Source: Xestospongia bergquistia
Taxonomy: Eukaryota > Porifera > Demospongiae > Haplosclerida > Petrosiidae
DNA length: 64,000 bases
NCBI GenBank assembly: GCA_963965975.1
Contig: OZ014422.1
Span: forward strand, 5,665,155-5,729,154
Direction: 5' to 3'
Numbering within the stretch: position 1 is the stretch's first letter; each line of letters starts with the position of its first letter. Positions 1 through 12,055 of the stretch are shown piece after piece. Under the pieces are notes generated by a model that saw only the letters and a list, made by a program, of their open reading frames with translations, was not told the DNA's origin and did no database searches. A program made the translations under genes and the position numbers.

Positions 1-335
1 TAATAATAAAATACTAAATTAATAATTACACTACTAATTAACAATCATTCATTAAAATAGGTTCATTCTTAACTCCGTCCATAGTGGGTCTTAAGGGATG
101 TGAATGAGATTGCTGTGGCATTGGTTGTCAGTATTACAAAGTAAATTACTGACATTAATTATTTTATAAGATATACACACAGCAAAAAGAAGACTTAAAA
201 GATAGATACTTTAAAATGAAAGTCACAGTATACGTATTTTGCCCAACTGGGCCTAATTGAATCATGACAAGACAAATTTAGTTATATCTAGTAAACAGAC
301 TACTATCTAAATGTCATACAACAAACGTCATCTAC
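1..335 (-). other. Intron 1 of a receptor gene cut by the left edge
   Basis: No coding exon is visible here. Bases from about 43 to 335 match the first introns of the receptors at 2713-5843, 9226-12055 and 14344-17655, with the same conserved stretch about ACTCCGTSSATAGTGGGTC. The first 42 bases instead resemble the intron after the stalk exon near 10190 and 15325, so the left edge looks rearranged or has lost the first SRCR exon. Seen directly by comparing copies. Confidence 0.6.
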
Positions 336-402
336 CTTGTCCATCGACAGTTGAAATACTATGAAGGCCAAGAAAGACAACCAAGATCACAGCAAACTCC
401 AT
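336..402 (-). CDS. Signal-peptide exon of an SRCR receptor, gene partial
   Basis: A 67-base first exon reads on the minus strand from an ATG at 402-400 to a GT donor at 335-334. It encodes a hydrophobic leader that begins MEFAVILVVFLGL and ends DGQ, in phase 1. It matches the first exons of the receptors starting at 5843, 12055 and 17655 in length, phase and sequence. The rest of the gene would lie to the left of the window. The leader should direct the product to the secretory pathway. Whether a full gene follows cannot be seen; the rearranged first 42 bases make that doubtful. Confidence 0.6.
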
Positions 403-490
403 CAAGATAACTTACAGGGCGCAAAGTGATTGATTATGCAAAATTAAGGGCTCTATTCTTACTATTTCCGCAATTGTGTGATTAGGAGAA
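403..490 (-). promoter_or_regulatory. Candidate promoter shared by five receptor copies
   Basis: Directly upstream of the ATG, a stretch with an octamer-like TTTTGCATAATC and a TTGCGGAAATA block recurs upstream of the leader exons at 5844-5930, 12056-12140, 17656-17740 and 22604-22690. The copies are recent duplicates, so conservation alone is weak evidence. Position is the main argument for a promoter or 5' leader. Confidence 0.3.
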
Positions 491-659
491 TATCTGGTTT
501 AATTAATAATTATTATTGTGCTCAAATAAAATAAACCAGCTTAATATCAAAGAAAAGAAACTACTACACAACACAATACAGCATAAACTACTATAGTCTA
601 ATTTATTAATATATATGTTTAATATCTTTGAATTACTAAGCTCTAGCTAGAGATAGATC

Positions 660-960
660 TACTTAGGGGGGTTAGGGGCAGAAGGTTAAACACCAGGTTG
701 CTGTGGTGGATACCCTCCAGGAGGATATGCTCCAGGATAGTGTGTAGGATAGCCAGCAAGAATTTCTTGTGAATATTTTATGGCAGGATAACCTTGCAGA
801 GGATATCCACTGGCAGGATAAGGAACTGGAAGTTGGGGGAGGTGCATTGACAGTCATTTTGCTATCAGTAGTAGCAATGACAGTAGTGGTGGTGGTAGCA
901 GCAGGTGTACCTTATACAAGAGTGGTCTGAGGTGTGTGGCTACCTTCATGACAAACAGAG
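660..960 (-). pseudogene. Relic of a receptor tail exon, copy 1
   Basis: On the minus strand this matches the tail exon of the intact receptor at 22863-23287: the MTVNAPPP segment, the Pro/Tyr-rich tail and the stop region are recognisable. It is broken by about 8 missing bases next to the PPP motif (near 830-840), which shift the frame, and by a TAT to TAA change at 687-685. The transmembrane part is absent: homology ends just after the GTACCTT-TTACAA region near 950. It cannot encode a membrane anchor. Confidence 0.75.
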
Positions 961-1210
961 GAATTTTGGTAGTATTAAATTATTATTAGCACCAAAATAT
1001 AATGAAATTCCATATTAAAATAATGAGTATATAATAAGCAAGAATACAATAAACACATGTACAGAGTTGATTATATAGCTTACAATACATGATGTAATTA
1101 GCTTACAACAAGATATATATATATTATATATGTGTACAATATCATAATAACGTTAAGTCATGTGTCAAAGTTAACATTATCTTTTATTGAGTATATAAGG
1201 TAGCAGAATC

Positions 1211-1511
1211 TCATTGTAGATGTGCTGTGCCTGGATAATATTCACTAGTAGAATAAGCAGCAGGAGACTGATGAGAATGTGGAGGAGTTTCCTGTTGTTA
1301 TCCATCAGGTCTGTTTTTAGCAGCAACAGCAATAACTATAAAGTTGTGGTTCTAAGTGTACATGTCCCTCTCGCAATTACATTTGAATTACCTTTATGAT
1401 AAGCTGAATAAATCCTTGAATCAAAACAAAAGCAAGCACAACACAAACCACCAGCTATAGCAGCAATTGATATTCCAATGATAGAAAGTATATGCTTAAT
1501 ATCATGATTAT
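1211..1511 (-). pseudogene. Frameshifted membrane-and-short-tail exon, copy 1
   Basis: Homologous to the open exon at 6574-6872: an acceptor, a hydrophobic segment, a Cys-rich juxtamembrane stretch and a tail ending HLQ-stop. Two extra bases (AACTATAAAG against AACTAAAG) near 1340 shift the frame within the tail. No SRCR exon lies close upstream. This is a decayed alternative terminal exon or the remnant of a deleted gene. Confidence 0.65.
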
Positions 1512-1649
1512 CTATATGGGAAAGAAGAAACAGTACTCTGTGTGCTTTTGCAAAGTATTAAACAATGTGTACATTATGTTCATAAATAGTAAATGAAATG
1601 ATACAAATAGTTCAGAATGTGTAATGTACATGTGTGTATTATAATATAC

Positions 1650-1713
1650 CTTGTCCATTAGTAGATTATAACAGAATCAAAAAGAAAACAATCAGAGCTA
1701 AAATGACCTTTAT
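1650..1713 (-). pseudogene. Dead signal-peptide exon, copy 1
   Basis: A hydrophobic 64-base exon with the usual NGQ-G end and GT donor, but the expected ATG is ATA and an in-frame TAA interrupts it. A second copy at 13317-13380 also has ATA but no internal stop. It was probably the first exon of the unit that owned the membrane exon at 1211-1511, before its SRCR exons were lost. Confidence 0.55.
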
Positions 1714-1719
1714 TGTCAC

Positions 1720-2700
1720 CTACAGCAGAGTGACAAAAGGTGGAAATAAGAATTTTAAAAGAAATAACCACAATTTTAGCTTTCCTAGTTTATTCATTTA
1801 CACAAGTGGGGGTATGTTGAACAAAAAATATTTCTTTTGTTTGTTAATCAATCATTGTTTAGTTGTTTTGTTGAATTTGCATTTTTTTAATTACACTAAA
1901 CAACAACATCTAATGTGTCCTGTAGAAGATATTATATTAATATTAAGTAACAACAAAAGCAAATAAAAATTAGAAATGGCACACATGCCAAGAATGAAAC
2001 AGGAATTAGAACTTATCAATTGGGTTATTAATTGGAACCAATTACACAAAGGTGTGTGGAAGAAAAAGGTAGTATGAACTGGGATGTTTGTTCTTGGCTT
2101 TAATAGTCAGACCATCATATTTCTAGTACATATCATTAACAATGTGTTATACCAAATAAACAACCATACATAATATGTATTACTAAATGAAATTATAAAA
2201 GTAATACCTATTCAACTAAATGATTAAGTAATAAACTGCCACTATATATCATGATAATGGGCCTTGTGATCTTTATAGCTTGTCCAAAAATAGAGAAAGA
2301 TAAACAATCACATAAATAAAGTGAATTTCATTTTCCTGTTAATTATATAGGCTTTTAAATGTTTGAGCTTTATTTGTATCATTGATGACATATTGTCCTT
2401 GTTAAATAAAAGTAATGAGTGTAAAGTTGTAAAATTAATTGTATATTATTTTCACCATCATTATCACTTGTCTGACCTGTCGTTATAACACAGAAGTCTA
2501 TGCAAACATAACCTAATACTTCATAGATATATGTGTTTATTGTTCTGACGTCTACTTAACCAAACAGACCACACCATATGTAAAGCTACAATTAAAAAAT
2601 ATTGATCAATAGGAGCAAAATGATTACATAATGAGCAAATCACAACTAAGAATTACAGGGGAATAACTACTACTAATATTTTTAATTAGTTTGTTAATGT
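1720..2700. repeat. Non-coding part of a segment duplicated three times
   Basis: No supportable gene. The sequence recurs at about 6960-7540 and 13440-14290, including the TGTCCTGTAGAAGATATTATAT block and the CTTTATAGCTTGTCCAAAAATAG block. Reading frames here, for example 1634-1966 on the plus strand, are not conserved between copies. Confidence 0.7.
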
Positions 2701-2712
2701 TCAGACACCAGA

Positions 2713-5700
2713 CTAGTACTGTTGCTGAGGATACCCTCCAGAAGGATAGATGGCAGACTGTTGAGGAGGATATGTTCCTGCAGGAGGATAAGCAACAGGT
2801 TGCTGAGGTGGATATGCTTCAGGGGGATAAACAGGTTGTTGAGACGGATATGCACCTGGTTGCTGTGGAGGATAGACACCAGTGGGTTCTTGAGGATATC
2901 CTGTGGCAGGATAACCCTGTGGAGGATAGCCACTGGTAGGATAAGCAGGTGGAGCCTGAAAATATGGAGGAGGCGCATTAGCAGCAGAATTATCCATTTT
3001 GGTTTCAGTAGTAATAACAGCAGCAGTGGTAGTAGCAACAGGTGCACCTCTTACAACAGTAGTCCGAGATCCGCGGCTACCTTCACGACAGGCAGCACCA
3101 ATTCCCACACCCAAACAACAACATATACACAGTGGAATGACAATGACAAGAATACAGATAAACACAATGAAAGCAATTACTCCTCCCACAATAGCAGCAA
3201 CTGCAGAGCCAACTGTAAACATAAAACAGAGCTATTAATGCTACATTCAAACTACACACACACATATGCAGGGTCATAAATCAATTATTGTGTTATATAT
3301 ATTCACAAAGCTAATATACGTCTACTTCAACTACACAGAAGGTGAGTGATCATACATCATAATATCAAACTAAACACTATTGTGTGTGCTCACAATTTAC
3401 TGACTTGGCAACAACCTATGATCATTTACAAGTGACAATATACAAAGTCAATGTTATACTTTTTAAAATGAAACTTGAGTCAACTTAACAGGCAGAGAAG
3501 ATTTGGACCATAAAAATGTTTTAACCCCTATTTCTGACTTTCAAGGTTAGACTATATGTTTCAGACTAAAACATCTCCTTTGTGCTAACAATACATCTAT
3601 GACATGAAATAGTATGACAGCTAGAGCTTTGACTTTGTGGGATGTGGTAAAAAGGGGTGCTATCTGGTGAGCCTGGAAAAGTCATGCTCAAGAATAAACA
3701 AGATGTAATAAATAAATAAGATGTAATTGTCTGGTAATCAATAACTTTATTAAAAACATGAACATACAGTGAATGATCTAGAACTAATAATAATATACTA
3801 AATTAACAATTATAACTGCTAATTAATAATTAAGTGCTAACCTGATGATGAATCAGCATAGCGACAAGTATCAAGTGTAGCATATGGACCACTGGTACGA
3901 GAAAGAGAAAACTCTGTGGGCAAATACTGTCATGGTCTCACATTTATTAACTATGCTACTCACCACACTCCAAAGAGATATCTTCACTATGACTACAGTC
4001 ATGATATTGAGATGATGGACAATTCTCACAATAAGCAAGACAACTAGTAGATGAACTTGAGCATTGAACATTGTCCAACCAAATTGGCTGAGAACTGGAT
4101 CCATCACTAAAGACAACCACAAGAAATAAAAAAAATGTTTTATTAAATCCATATGCATTAATTAGTGCTTAAACTGGATTACTATCATTGTTGTTATGGA
4201 TAAAAGTAAAAAGCATTTGAAAATGGGACAATGAGCAATAGGGAAAGTTGTTATTAAATTCATGCAAAAATGTTATCTTTCAGGAAGCCCAATAAGACAG
4301 TCCAATCTTCAGACTTGAACCAACAGAACAGTCCAGACTTTGGGCCACATACTTCAATGCTTAATCTTTAGGGTTTCAGACTTAGAGTAAACTTACTAAA
4401 TTGAAGTATAATCATAACGAGAATAGTCTGAATATCCCAGTTGACGACAGGCAACATTAGCATCAGTTAAACCAAAACTATCATCACACACTGTTCCCCA
4501 CTGTCCATTACAATAGACCTCAAGACGTCCTTGGTTAGAATAAGTCCCACCCACAATACGAAGTTGTCCTGAATAGGGATTACTATTCCAGATCTTAGTG
4601 GTATCTAAATAACACATTTGACATTGTATGATACTGGTAAATGATCTTAAAACTTACAACAAACAACAAAAGCATCACGAGTATTATCATTACAAGTTGA
4701 AGAGATTATAGTGCTGTAACTACACTGTAGCAGAACCAGGTAACTACTGGATGAACAGTCAACATCATCTAATAATGTTGATCTGGTGTCTGTTCCATAA
4801 CTGTAAAAAGGATTCGAGTGACAACATTAAGATATTATTACAGATCAGTATGTTAATAAGTTATAGTAAAACATGTTTGTCATCTTGATCTTACTTAAAA
4901 GTATTGATATTTATAGTAAAGGATTTTATTTTCATTTTAGTATTATTAAAGATGCCTTGTCTAATATAGACTTGTTCAGTATTAGTTCTAGCACTGTTTT
5001 TAATTAAATTCTATTCTTTATAAGTAAACTCAATTAACTCATAGACACTAACAATGTACTAATAATGTTAATATCCTTATTAAATTATGTTGATACAACA
5101 TCACAGTGTATACTGATGTGTAGGAGTACAGATAACATAACATTCAACAGATTATGTTACAGAATTTAGTACCAATGGAATGTGTTTACATTAGACTAGA
5201 TAACATAACCATGTGTTATAATAATTTGAAATATTTTTTATTGGGAGAGAGTAAAGTCAAGAAGAGTTATTACCTTGAAGTACTTCCAGCATTACCATAA
5301 CTTGAGACACCAGTAAAGGCCAATTGATGACATATCACATTAGCTTCGTTGTAGCTAAATGAAGCATCATCACAGATGTTACCCCAACTACTACCATAAT
5401 AGATCTCCACTATACCAGAGGTATAGGCTTGTGTTGACGAGAATCCACCATTTCTAATCAGACGAAGTGCTCCAGTACCTGAATAGAGAGATCTTTAGGT
5501 TATAAACCATTCATTAAAATAGGCTCATTCTAACTCCGTGGATAGTGGGTCTTAAGGGATGTGAATGAGATTGCTGTGGCATTAGTTGTCATTATTACTA
5601 AGTAAATTACTGACATTAATTATTTTATAAGATATACACACAGCAAAGAGAAGACTTAAAATATAATCTAAAATGAAAGTTACCCAGCTGGGCATAATTG

Positions 5701-5843
5701 AATCATGACAAGACAAATTTAGTTATATCTAGTAAACAGACTACTATCTAAATGTCATACAACAAATGTCATCTACCTTGTCCATCGACAGTTGAAATAC
5801 TATGAAAGCCAAGAAAGGCAACCAAGATCACAACGAAATCCAT
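2713..5843 (-). CDS. SRCR receptor 1: two SRCR domains, TM, PPPY tail
   Basis: Seven exons: 5777-5843, 5274-5478, 4658-4800, 4397-4604, 3964-4106, 3842-3913 and 2713-3212. Their lengths sum to 1338 bases in one open frame, giving 445 residues. Residues 1-22 are a signal peptide and 23-138 SRCR domain 1 (six Cys, group A pattern, split over two exons as is usual for group A). Residues 139-255 are a Cys-richer SRCR domain 2 with the classic GQWGTVCDD and ACRQLGY motifs. Then come a short stalk, one helix near 285-310 followed by PLCICCCLG, and a tail with [11 protein letters not shown] and many YPPQQP repeats. SRCR domains bind proteins or polyanions; the PPPY could recruit WW-domain proteins. 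Likely a type I surface receptor; the ligand is unknown. A neighbour of the same build lies upstream. Confidence 0.88.
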
Positions 5844-5939
5844 CAAGATAACTCACAGGAAGTGAACAGTGATTGATTATGCAAAATTAATAGACCTATT
5901 TTTATTATTTCCGCAATAGGTGTGTTTAGCAGAATATAT

Positions 5940-6360
5940 TAATCAACACTTTGTTCAAACAACCAGCTCAAAATCATACTACTATACAACACACTACAAC
6001 ATAAACTGCTATAGTCTAATTTACTAATATAAATGTTAAATATTTTTGAATTACTAAGCTGGAGATATATGGGCATTGAGTTACTGAGAGGGATAAGGTG
6101 CAGGAGGATAAGCACCAAGTTGTCGTGGTGGATACTCTCCAATAGGATATGTTCCTGGATACTGTGAAGGATAGAGAGCGAGGGTTGCTGAGAAGTTGGG
6201 AGAGGTGCATTGACAGTCATTTTGCTATCAGTAGTAGCATTGACAGTAGTGGTGGTGGTAGCAGCAGGTGTGTCTTATACAAGAGTGGTCTGAGGTGTGT
6301 GGCTACCTTCATGACAAACAGAGGAATATTGGTAGTACTAAAATATTATTAGCACCAAAA
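5940..6360 (-). pseudogene. Relic of a receptor tail exon, copy 2
   Basis: Minus-strand remnant of the Pro/Tyr-rich tail exon with the same MTVNAP start and the same truncated junction at about 6350 as the copies at 660-960 and 12312-12640. A deletion after NAPLPTSQQP removes part of the tail and shifts the frame, and no membrane helix is attached. It lies 3' of the membrane exon at 6574-6872. Confidence 0.7.
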
Positions 6361-6573
6361 TATAATGAAATTCCATATTAAAATAATGAGTATATAATAA
6401 GCAAGAATACAATAAACGCATGTACAGAGTTGATTATATAGCTTACAATACATGATGTAATTAGCTTACAACAAGATATATATATATTATATATGTGTAC
6501 AATATCATAATAACATTAAGTCATGTGTCAAAGTTAACATTATCTTTTATTGAGTATATAAGGTAGCAGAATC

Positions 6574-6872
6574 TCATTGTAGATGTGCTGTACCTGGATA
6601 ATATTCACTAGTAGAATAAGCAGCAGGAGACTGATAAGAATGTGAAGGAGTTGCCTGTTGTTCTCCATCAGGTCTGTTTTTAGCAGCAAGGGCAATAACT
6701 AAAGTTGTGGTTCTAAGTGTACCTATCCCTCTCACAATTACATTTGAATTACCTTTACGATAAGCTGAATAAATCCTTGAACCAACACAACAGCAAGTAC
6801 AACACAAATTACCAACTATAGCAGCAATTGATATACTAATGATAGAAAGTATATGCTTAATATTATGAGTAT
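6574..6872 (-). CDS. Orphan membrane-and-tail exon, possible alternative end of receptor 2
   Basis: An open 299-base exon: the acceptor AG lies at 6874-6873, entry is in phase 1, and it reads through a hydrophobic segment (about HILSIISISIAAIVGNL), a CCTCCC cluster and a short polar tail ending HLQ and TGA. Every receptor stalk exon in this cluster also leaves in phase 1, so the stalk exon of the next gene upstream (10243-10317) could splice here in frame and skip its own terminal exon at 9226-9602. The two sister copies (1211-1511 and 12882-13176) are frameshifted. Function as an alternative C-terminus is inference. The alternative is a fossil that happens to be open. Confidence 0.4.
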
Positions 6873-7574
6873 CTATATGGGAAGGAAGAAACAGTACTCG
6901 GTGTGCTTTCCAAAGTATTAAACAATCTGTACGTTCATGTTCATAAATAGTAAATGAAATGATACAAATAGCTCAGAATGTAGAGTCCTGTAGAAGATAT
7001 TATATTAATATTAAGTACAACAAAAGCCAAATAAATTTAGAAATGGCACACATGCCAGGAATGGAACAAGGAATTGGAACTGATCAACTAGGTTATTAAT
7101 TGGAATTTTCAATTATGTGAAGGTGTGCAAAAGAAAAAGGTAGTATGAACTGGGATGTATGTTTTCAGCTTCAATAGTCAGACCATCATATTTCTAGTAC
7201 ATGTCATTAAAACTCTTTGTGTTATAACAATAACAATCATACATAATATGTATTACTAAATGAAATTATAAAAGTAATACCTATTCAACAAAATAATTAA
7301 GTAATAAACTGCCACTATATATCATGTATAGATAATGGGCCTTGTGATCTTTATAGCTTGTCCAAAAATAGAAAATGATAAACACTCACCAAAATAAAGT
7401 GAATATCATTTTTTCTGTAATTATATAGGCTTTTAAAATGATTGATCTTTATTTGTATCATTGATGACATATTGTCCTTGTTAAATAAAATCAATGAGTG
7501 TAAAGTTATAAAATTAATTATATATTATTTTCACCATCATTGTCACTTGTCTGAACATACATACCAATACATAA
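6873..7574. other. Non-coding duplicated segment
   Basis: Copy of the segment at 1512-2480, lacking the dead leader exon (deleted near 6985). The open frame at 7442-7693 on the plus strand runs into the inverted-repeat element and is not conserved. No gene seen. Confidence 0.6.
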
Positions 7575-7811
7575 CAATTAGTGTCAGGTTATTGATAAGT
7601 GACTTTCGCGGGGTTAAAATAGTTAAATATATTATTACTATTTTTGTTATTGTTGTTATTTTTGTTATTAAAGCATGGTCTGCTTTGAGATGAAGGCATA
7701 TAAGACTACGAACAATAATAATAATAATAGCATTAGCAATAATAATTAATACATTTTATTTAACTATTCTAACCCTGCGAAAGTCACTTATCAATAACCT
7801 GACACTAATTG
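7575..7811. mobile_element. MITE of 237 bases with inverted ends of about 50 bases
   Basis: The ends are nearly perfect inverted repeats of about 50 bases, beginning CAATTAGTGTCAGGTTATTG at 7575 and ending with its complement at 7811. The repeats include ATAAGTGACTTTCGC. The core is AT-rich with ATT/AAT triplets and has no coding capacity. It is absent from the homologous place in the segment copies near 2470 and 14050. A non-autonomous DNA transposon is the simplest reading. Confidence 0.85.
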
Positions 7812-8330
7812 TATTCATTGGCTTTAATTAATGAAAATCGATTATTCATTATCAAGATGGCGACTTTTGCACTGTTAGATATTGTTGTTGTGATATTTGA
7901 TTCTATGGATAATGTAACAACCTGCTGACAAGTTCAAGAACGAAAATGATCAATTTTTAGTACTTTTACGGATGCATTTCTTTGTACGATTTGTATAACA
8001 TATAATAATAATAGTGATTAAAGTAGGGAAGGTTTATAGCTTTGTAAAAATGTCAAATATTATTGTAGAAATAAATCCATCCGTATAATTGTAGTAATTG
8101 ACTTCATCTTTAATTTTCAAAAGTTTCAGCTCTCTAGGTTCTTTAATATTATTATTTGATGTCTCCAAAGCATTGCAGATATTAAGGAATCAAACTACAT
8201 TTCTGCAAAGTACTAGGGTTTAAAAAAATTTTTAAAGCATGATCAATTATTAGAACAAATATCTTTATATGATTCCATCAAAAAAAGCTGAAAAAAAATT
8301 TCAGATATTTTTACCTTAAATAACAAGCAA
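7812..8330. other. Unrecognised unique stretch
   Basis: AT-rich sequence not shared with the other segment copies and with no long open frame. It includes AAGATGGCGACTTTTG near 7853 and short poly-A/T runs near 8220-8310. I recognise nothing in it. Confidence 0.4.
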
Positions 8331-8417
8331 ATCACAACTATACAAGAAATACAGGGGAATAACTACTACTAATATTTTTGCTTAGTTTGTTGATGTTCAG
8401 ACACCAGACTAGTACTG

Positions 8418-8790
8418 TTAAGGAGTACTTCCTCCAGAAGGACAGATGACAGACTGTTGAGGAGGACTTGCTCTTGCAGGAGGAGAAGCACCAGGTTGCT
8501 GAGGTGGATAAGGTTCGGGGGAACAAACAGGTTGTTGAGGCAGATATCCACCTGGTTGCTGTGGAGGGAAAGAAGCAATGGGTTGTTGAGGATGTCCTGT
8601 GGCAGGACAACCCTGTTGAGGATTGGCAGGTGGAGCCTGAGAACATGGAGGAGGTGCATTAGAACCAGAATTATCCATCATGATTTCATGTAGTAATAAC
8701 AGAACTAGTGGTAGTAGCAGCAGGTGAATCTCTTACAACAGTAGTCCGAGATCTGTAGTTATCTTCACAAATAATAAAGGTTTCATCTTC
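8418..8790 (-). pseudogene. Tail exon relic without membrane helix
   Basis: An 87-residue frame on the minus strand matches the tail of receptor 1 (MDNSGSNAPPPC, then PPQQP repeats), but the Tyr residues of many YPP repeats are changed and PPPY is PPPC. The frame ends at a shifted stop near 8418. Upstream of MDN the sequence is frameshifted and passes into a weakly similar, disrupted remnant of the membrane exon of receptor 3 (near 14620-14680). It is a remnant. Confidence 0.65.
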
Positions 8791-8845
8791 ATACAATAAT
8801 ATAACCACAGTCCTCAAACTACAGATTCAGCATCTACAGATTCAT

Positions 8846-9195
8846 ATCTACAGATCAGCCTCTGGAATATCTTGTTCCCCAGCAACACCAACCATATGTG
8901 TAATCCGATATAACATCACTGTGTCATATACAGTAGTATGTATTTTGTTAATGATATAGATATAGTACTTACTAAGTTATCACTTTTGTGATATATGACA
9001 GAAGAAAACGTTTGTGTCCTAATATTAATTTTATTAATCTGTAATCATAAATTATTTTACATCTTATTATGAGGATGATATATAATAAATGATATATAAT
9101 ATTGTTAGTTTAATTGTGCATCAAAGCAAATAACCATTAGAACTTTTTCAATTTGTCTTCATTTAATTCTAAGTCTCTCTTTTTAACTTGAACAA
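8846..9195 (+). repeat. Inverted copy of the 3' end of receptor 8
   Basis: This stretch is the reverse complement of about 31370-31690. It includes the last residues of that gene's tail, read here on the plus strand as PLEYLVPQQ ... QPYV and a stop near 8890, and about 300 bases of its 3' flank. The fragment has no receptor of its own and sits between the tail relic and the terminal exon of receptor 2. Confidence 0.8.
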
Positions 9196-9225
9196 GTTAA
9201 AATTTGTTGTACTTAGATTGGTGCT

Positions 9226-12055
9226 CTAGGTAGAGCTAACTTGCTGTAATTGAGCTCGCGCTCGGGCATAAGCTTTAGGGGGATAAACAGGTTGTTCAGG
9301 CAGACATACAACTGATTGACTTGGAGGCAAACCAGAAATGGGTTCTGGAGGAAGTCCTGTGTCAGGAGAATCCTGTTGAGGATTGCCAGCTGGTGCATTA
9401 GAAGCACATTTATCTATCAAGGTTTCAACAATAATGGTAACAGCAGCACATACACATCTTATCAAAGTTCTGCATTGAGCTTCACAATTAAAACAAAGAA
9501 TTCCTACCTGACATAAACACACCGTAATGACAGTAAGAGCCACAGTAAAAACTGTAGCAGAGCCAAATATCATTAACCAAAAAGCAAGATCTTTCTTAGT
9601 ACCTGTAAACATAAAACAAAGCTATTATTGTTACATTCAAACTGCACACACACACACACACACATGCAGATTCATAAATCATTATATATATATATATATA
9701 TTCACAAAGCTAATAATGTCCACTTCAACTACACAGAAGGTCAGTGATCCTATATAAATTGTGTTCTGATACATCATGATATCAAACTAAACACTATAGT
9801 GTGTGCTTATAATTTATTGACTATGTAACAACCTACGATCATTTTGCAAGTGGCAGTAAGAAAAGTCAATGTTACACTTTTTAAAAATGAAACCTGAGTC
9901 AGACAGGAAAGGGGATATTTGGGACATACAAATGTATTAACCCTTATTTTTGGTTTTCAAGGCCAATGTTTGTTTCATACTAAATATGTCTCCTCTGTGC
10001 TATCAATATGTCAATGACAAACATAGCATCATGTAACTTTGACTTTGTTGAATACAGTATGCAAAGGTGATGTCTGGTGAGCATGGAAAAATCAAGCTTG
10101 AGAATGAAAAAGATCCCTACAACCCATTGTCTGCATTCAGGCAATCAATAACCTTTTAAACACACACACAGTGAATGAGCTAAAACTAATAATAAAATAC
10201 TAAATTAACAATTACACTATTAATTAACAATTAAGTGGTTACCTGATGATGATGATAAATCAGCATAGCGACAAGTATCAAGTGTACCATATGAAGGACT
10301 ATTATGAAGTGAGAACTCTGTGGGCAAAGACTCTCTTGGTCTCATGTTTATTAATTATGCTACTCACCACACTCCAAAGAGACATCTTCATAATGATGAC
10401 AGTCATTATTCAGAAATGATGGACATTTCAGACAATAAGCAAGACAATCAAAAGATGAATTCAGACACAAAACATCATCAAACCAAATTGGCTGATCAGG
10501 GTTGCCATAACTACAAAAGAGACAATTGTTTAATTATATTCTTGTCTTTAAAGTTTACCATATTAACATAACATAATAATATAATCACTAATCACCTATT
10601 TAAAAGTACTTACTAAATTGAAGTATATTTAAAACGAGAATAGTTTGAATACCCCAGTTGACGACAGGCCACAATAGCTTCAGAAATATCAAAACCATCA
10701 TCACATACTGTTCCCCATTGTCCATTACAATAGACCTCAAGACGTCCTTGGTTAGAATATGTCCCATTCATAATACGAAGTTGTCCTGAATATGGGTTGT
10801 TCCAGATCTTAGTGGAATCTAAATGACACATATGACATTGTATTATACTAGTAAATGATGTTAAAACTTACAACAAACAACAAATACATCACTGTCATCA
10901 CTATAACAAGAAGGGGAGATTTCAGTGCTGAAACTACACTGTAGTAGAGCCAGGTAACTACTGGATGAACAGCTAACATTGTTTAGTAATGTTGATCTAG
11001 TGTCTGTTCCAAAACTGTAAAAAGAATTTGAATGACAACATTAAGATATCATTGGTCAGTATGCTAAAGTATTCTTAATTTACGTTTATCATCTTTGTAT
11101 TACTTAAGTGTCACATTTATAGTGAAGAATTTTGTTTCCACTATTAACATTATTGAAAATGCCTTGTCTAATCTAGGCTTGTTCAGTATTAGTTCTAGCA
11201 CTGTTTTTAATTTAATTCTATTCTATATAAGTAAATTTATAGACACTATAACAATTAACAAATAATGTCAATATCCTTATGATATTATGTTTGTACAACA
11301 TATCAGTGCATACTGATGGTAGGAGCACAGATCACATAACACTCAACACAATTATGTTATAGGATTTAGGACCTGTGGAATGTGTTTATATTAAACTAGA
11401 TAAATATGGTCATCATGTTATAATTTTAAAATAGGTGAGAATACAATCAAGAAAAGTCATGACTAATCACCTTGAATTACTTCCAGTATTATCATAACTT
11501 GAGGCACCAGTAAACGCCAGTTGATGACATATCACATCAGCTTCACTGTAGTTAAATGAAGCATCATCACAAATGTTACCCCAAGTAATATTATAGTAGA
11601 TCTCTACTATACCAGAAGTAAAGGCTTGAGTTGATGAGAATACATCATTTCTAATCAGACGAAGTGCTCCAGTACCTGAATAGAGAGAGATATCTTTAGG
11701 TTTATAAACCATTCATTACAATAGGCTCATTCTTAACTCCATGGATAGTGGGTCTTAAAGGATGTGAATGAGATTGCTGTGGCATTAGTGTCAGTATTAC
11801 AAAGTAAATTACTGACATTAATTATTTTATAAGATATACACACAGCAAAGAGAAGACTTAAAAGATACTCTAAAATGAAAGTCACAGTGTTTTGCCCAGC
11901 TGGGCATAATTGAATCATGACAAGACAAATTTAGTTATATCTAGTAAACAGACTACTATCTAAATGTCATACAACAAACGTCATCTACCTTGTCCATCGA
12001 CAGTTGAAATACTATGAAGGCCAAGAAAGGCAACCAAGATCACAAAAAACTCCAT
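9226..12055 (-). CDS. SRCR receptor 2: two SRCR domains, TM, tail without PPxY
   Basis: Exons 11989-12055, 11471-11675, 10872-11014, 10614-10818, 10368-10510, 10243-10317 and 9226-9602 sum to 1215 bases, open, 404 residues. The signal peptide begins [14 protein letters not shown] 1 keeps six Cys; SRCR 2 has GQWGTVCDD and ACRQLGY, with one codon fewer at NNPYSG than most paralogs. The stalk ends in four Ser codons. The membrane exon differs from receptor 1: a helix near [19 protein letters not shown] followed by several spaced Cys, then a shorter tail where the PPPY site is replaced by NAPAGNP. It therefore probably signals differently or not at all through WW proteins. The orphan exon at 6574-6872 is a possible alternative end. 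Confidence 0.85.

Noticed and set aside
1634-1966. Open frame of 110 codons on the plus strand
   Set aside because: The copy near 13301 is shorter and diverges after the first 60 codons. There is no domain, and the region holds a dead minus-strand leader exon.
2691-3279. Long open frames on the plus strand opposite the receptor 1 tail
   Set aside because: They are antisense shadows of a Pro/Tyr/Gln-rich coding exon whose frame is confirmed by splice phases and paralogs.
7442-7693. 83-codon frame on the plus strand
   Set aside because: It runs into a MITE and is not conserved in the sister segments.
8418-8681. Independent 87-residue gene
   Set aside because: It is a tail exon relic without leader, SRCR or helix, with altered PPPY and a frameshift upstream.
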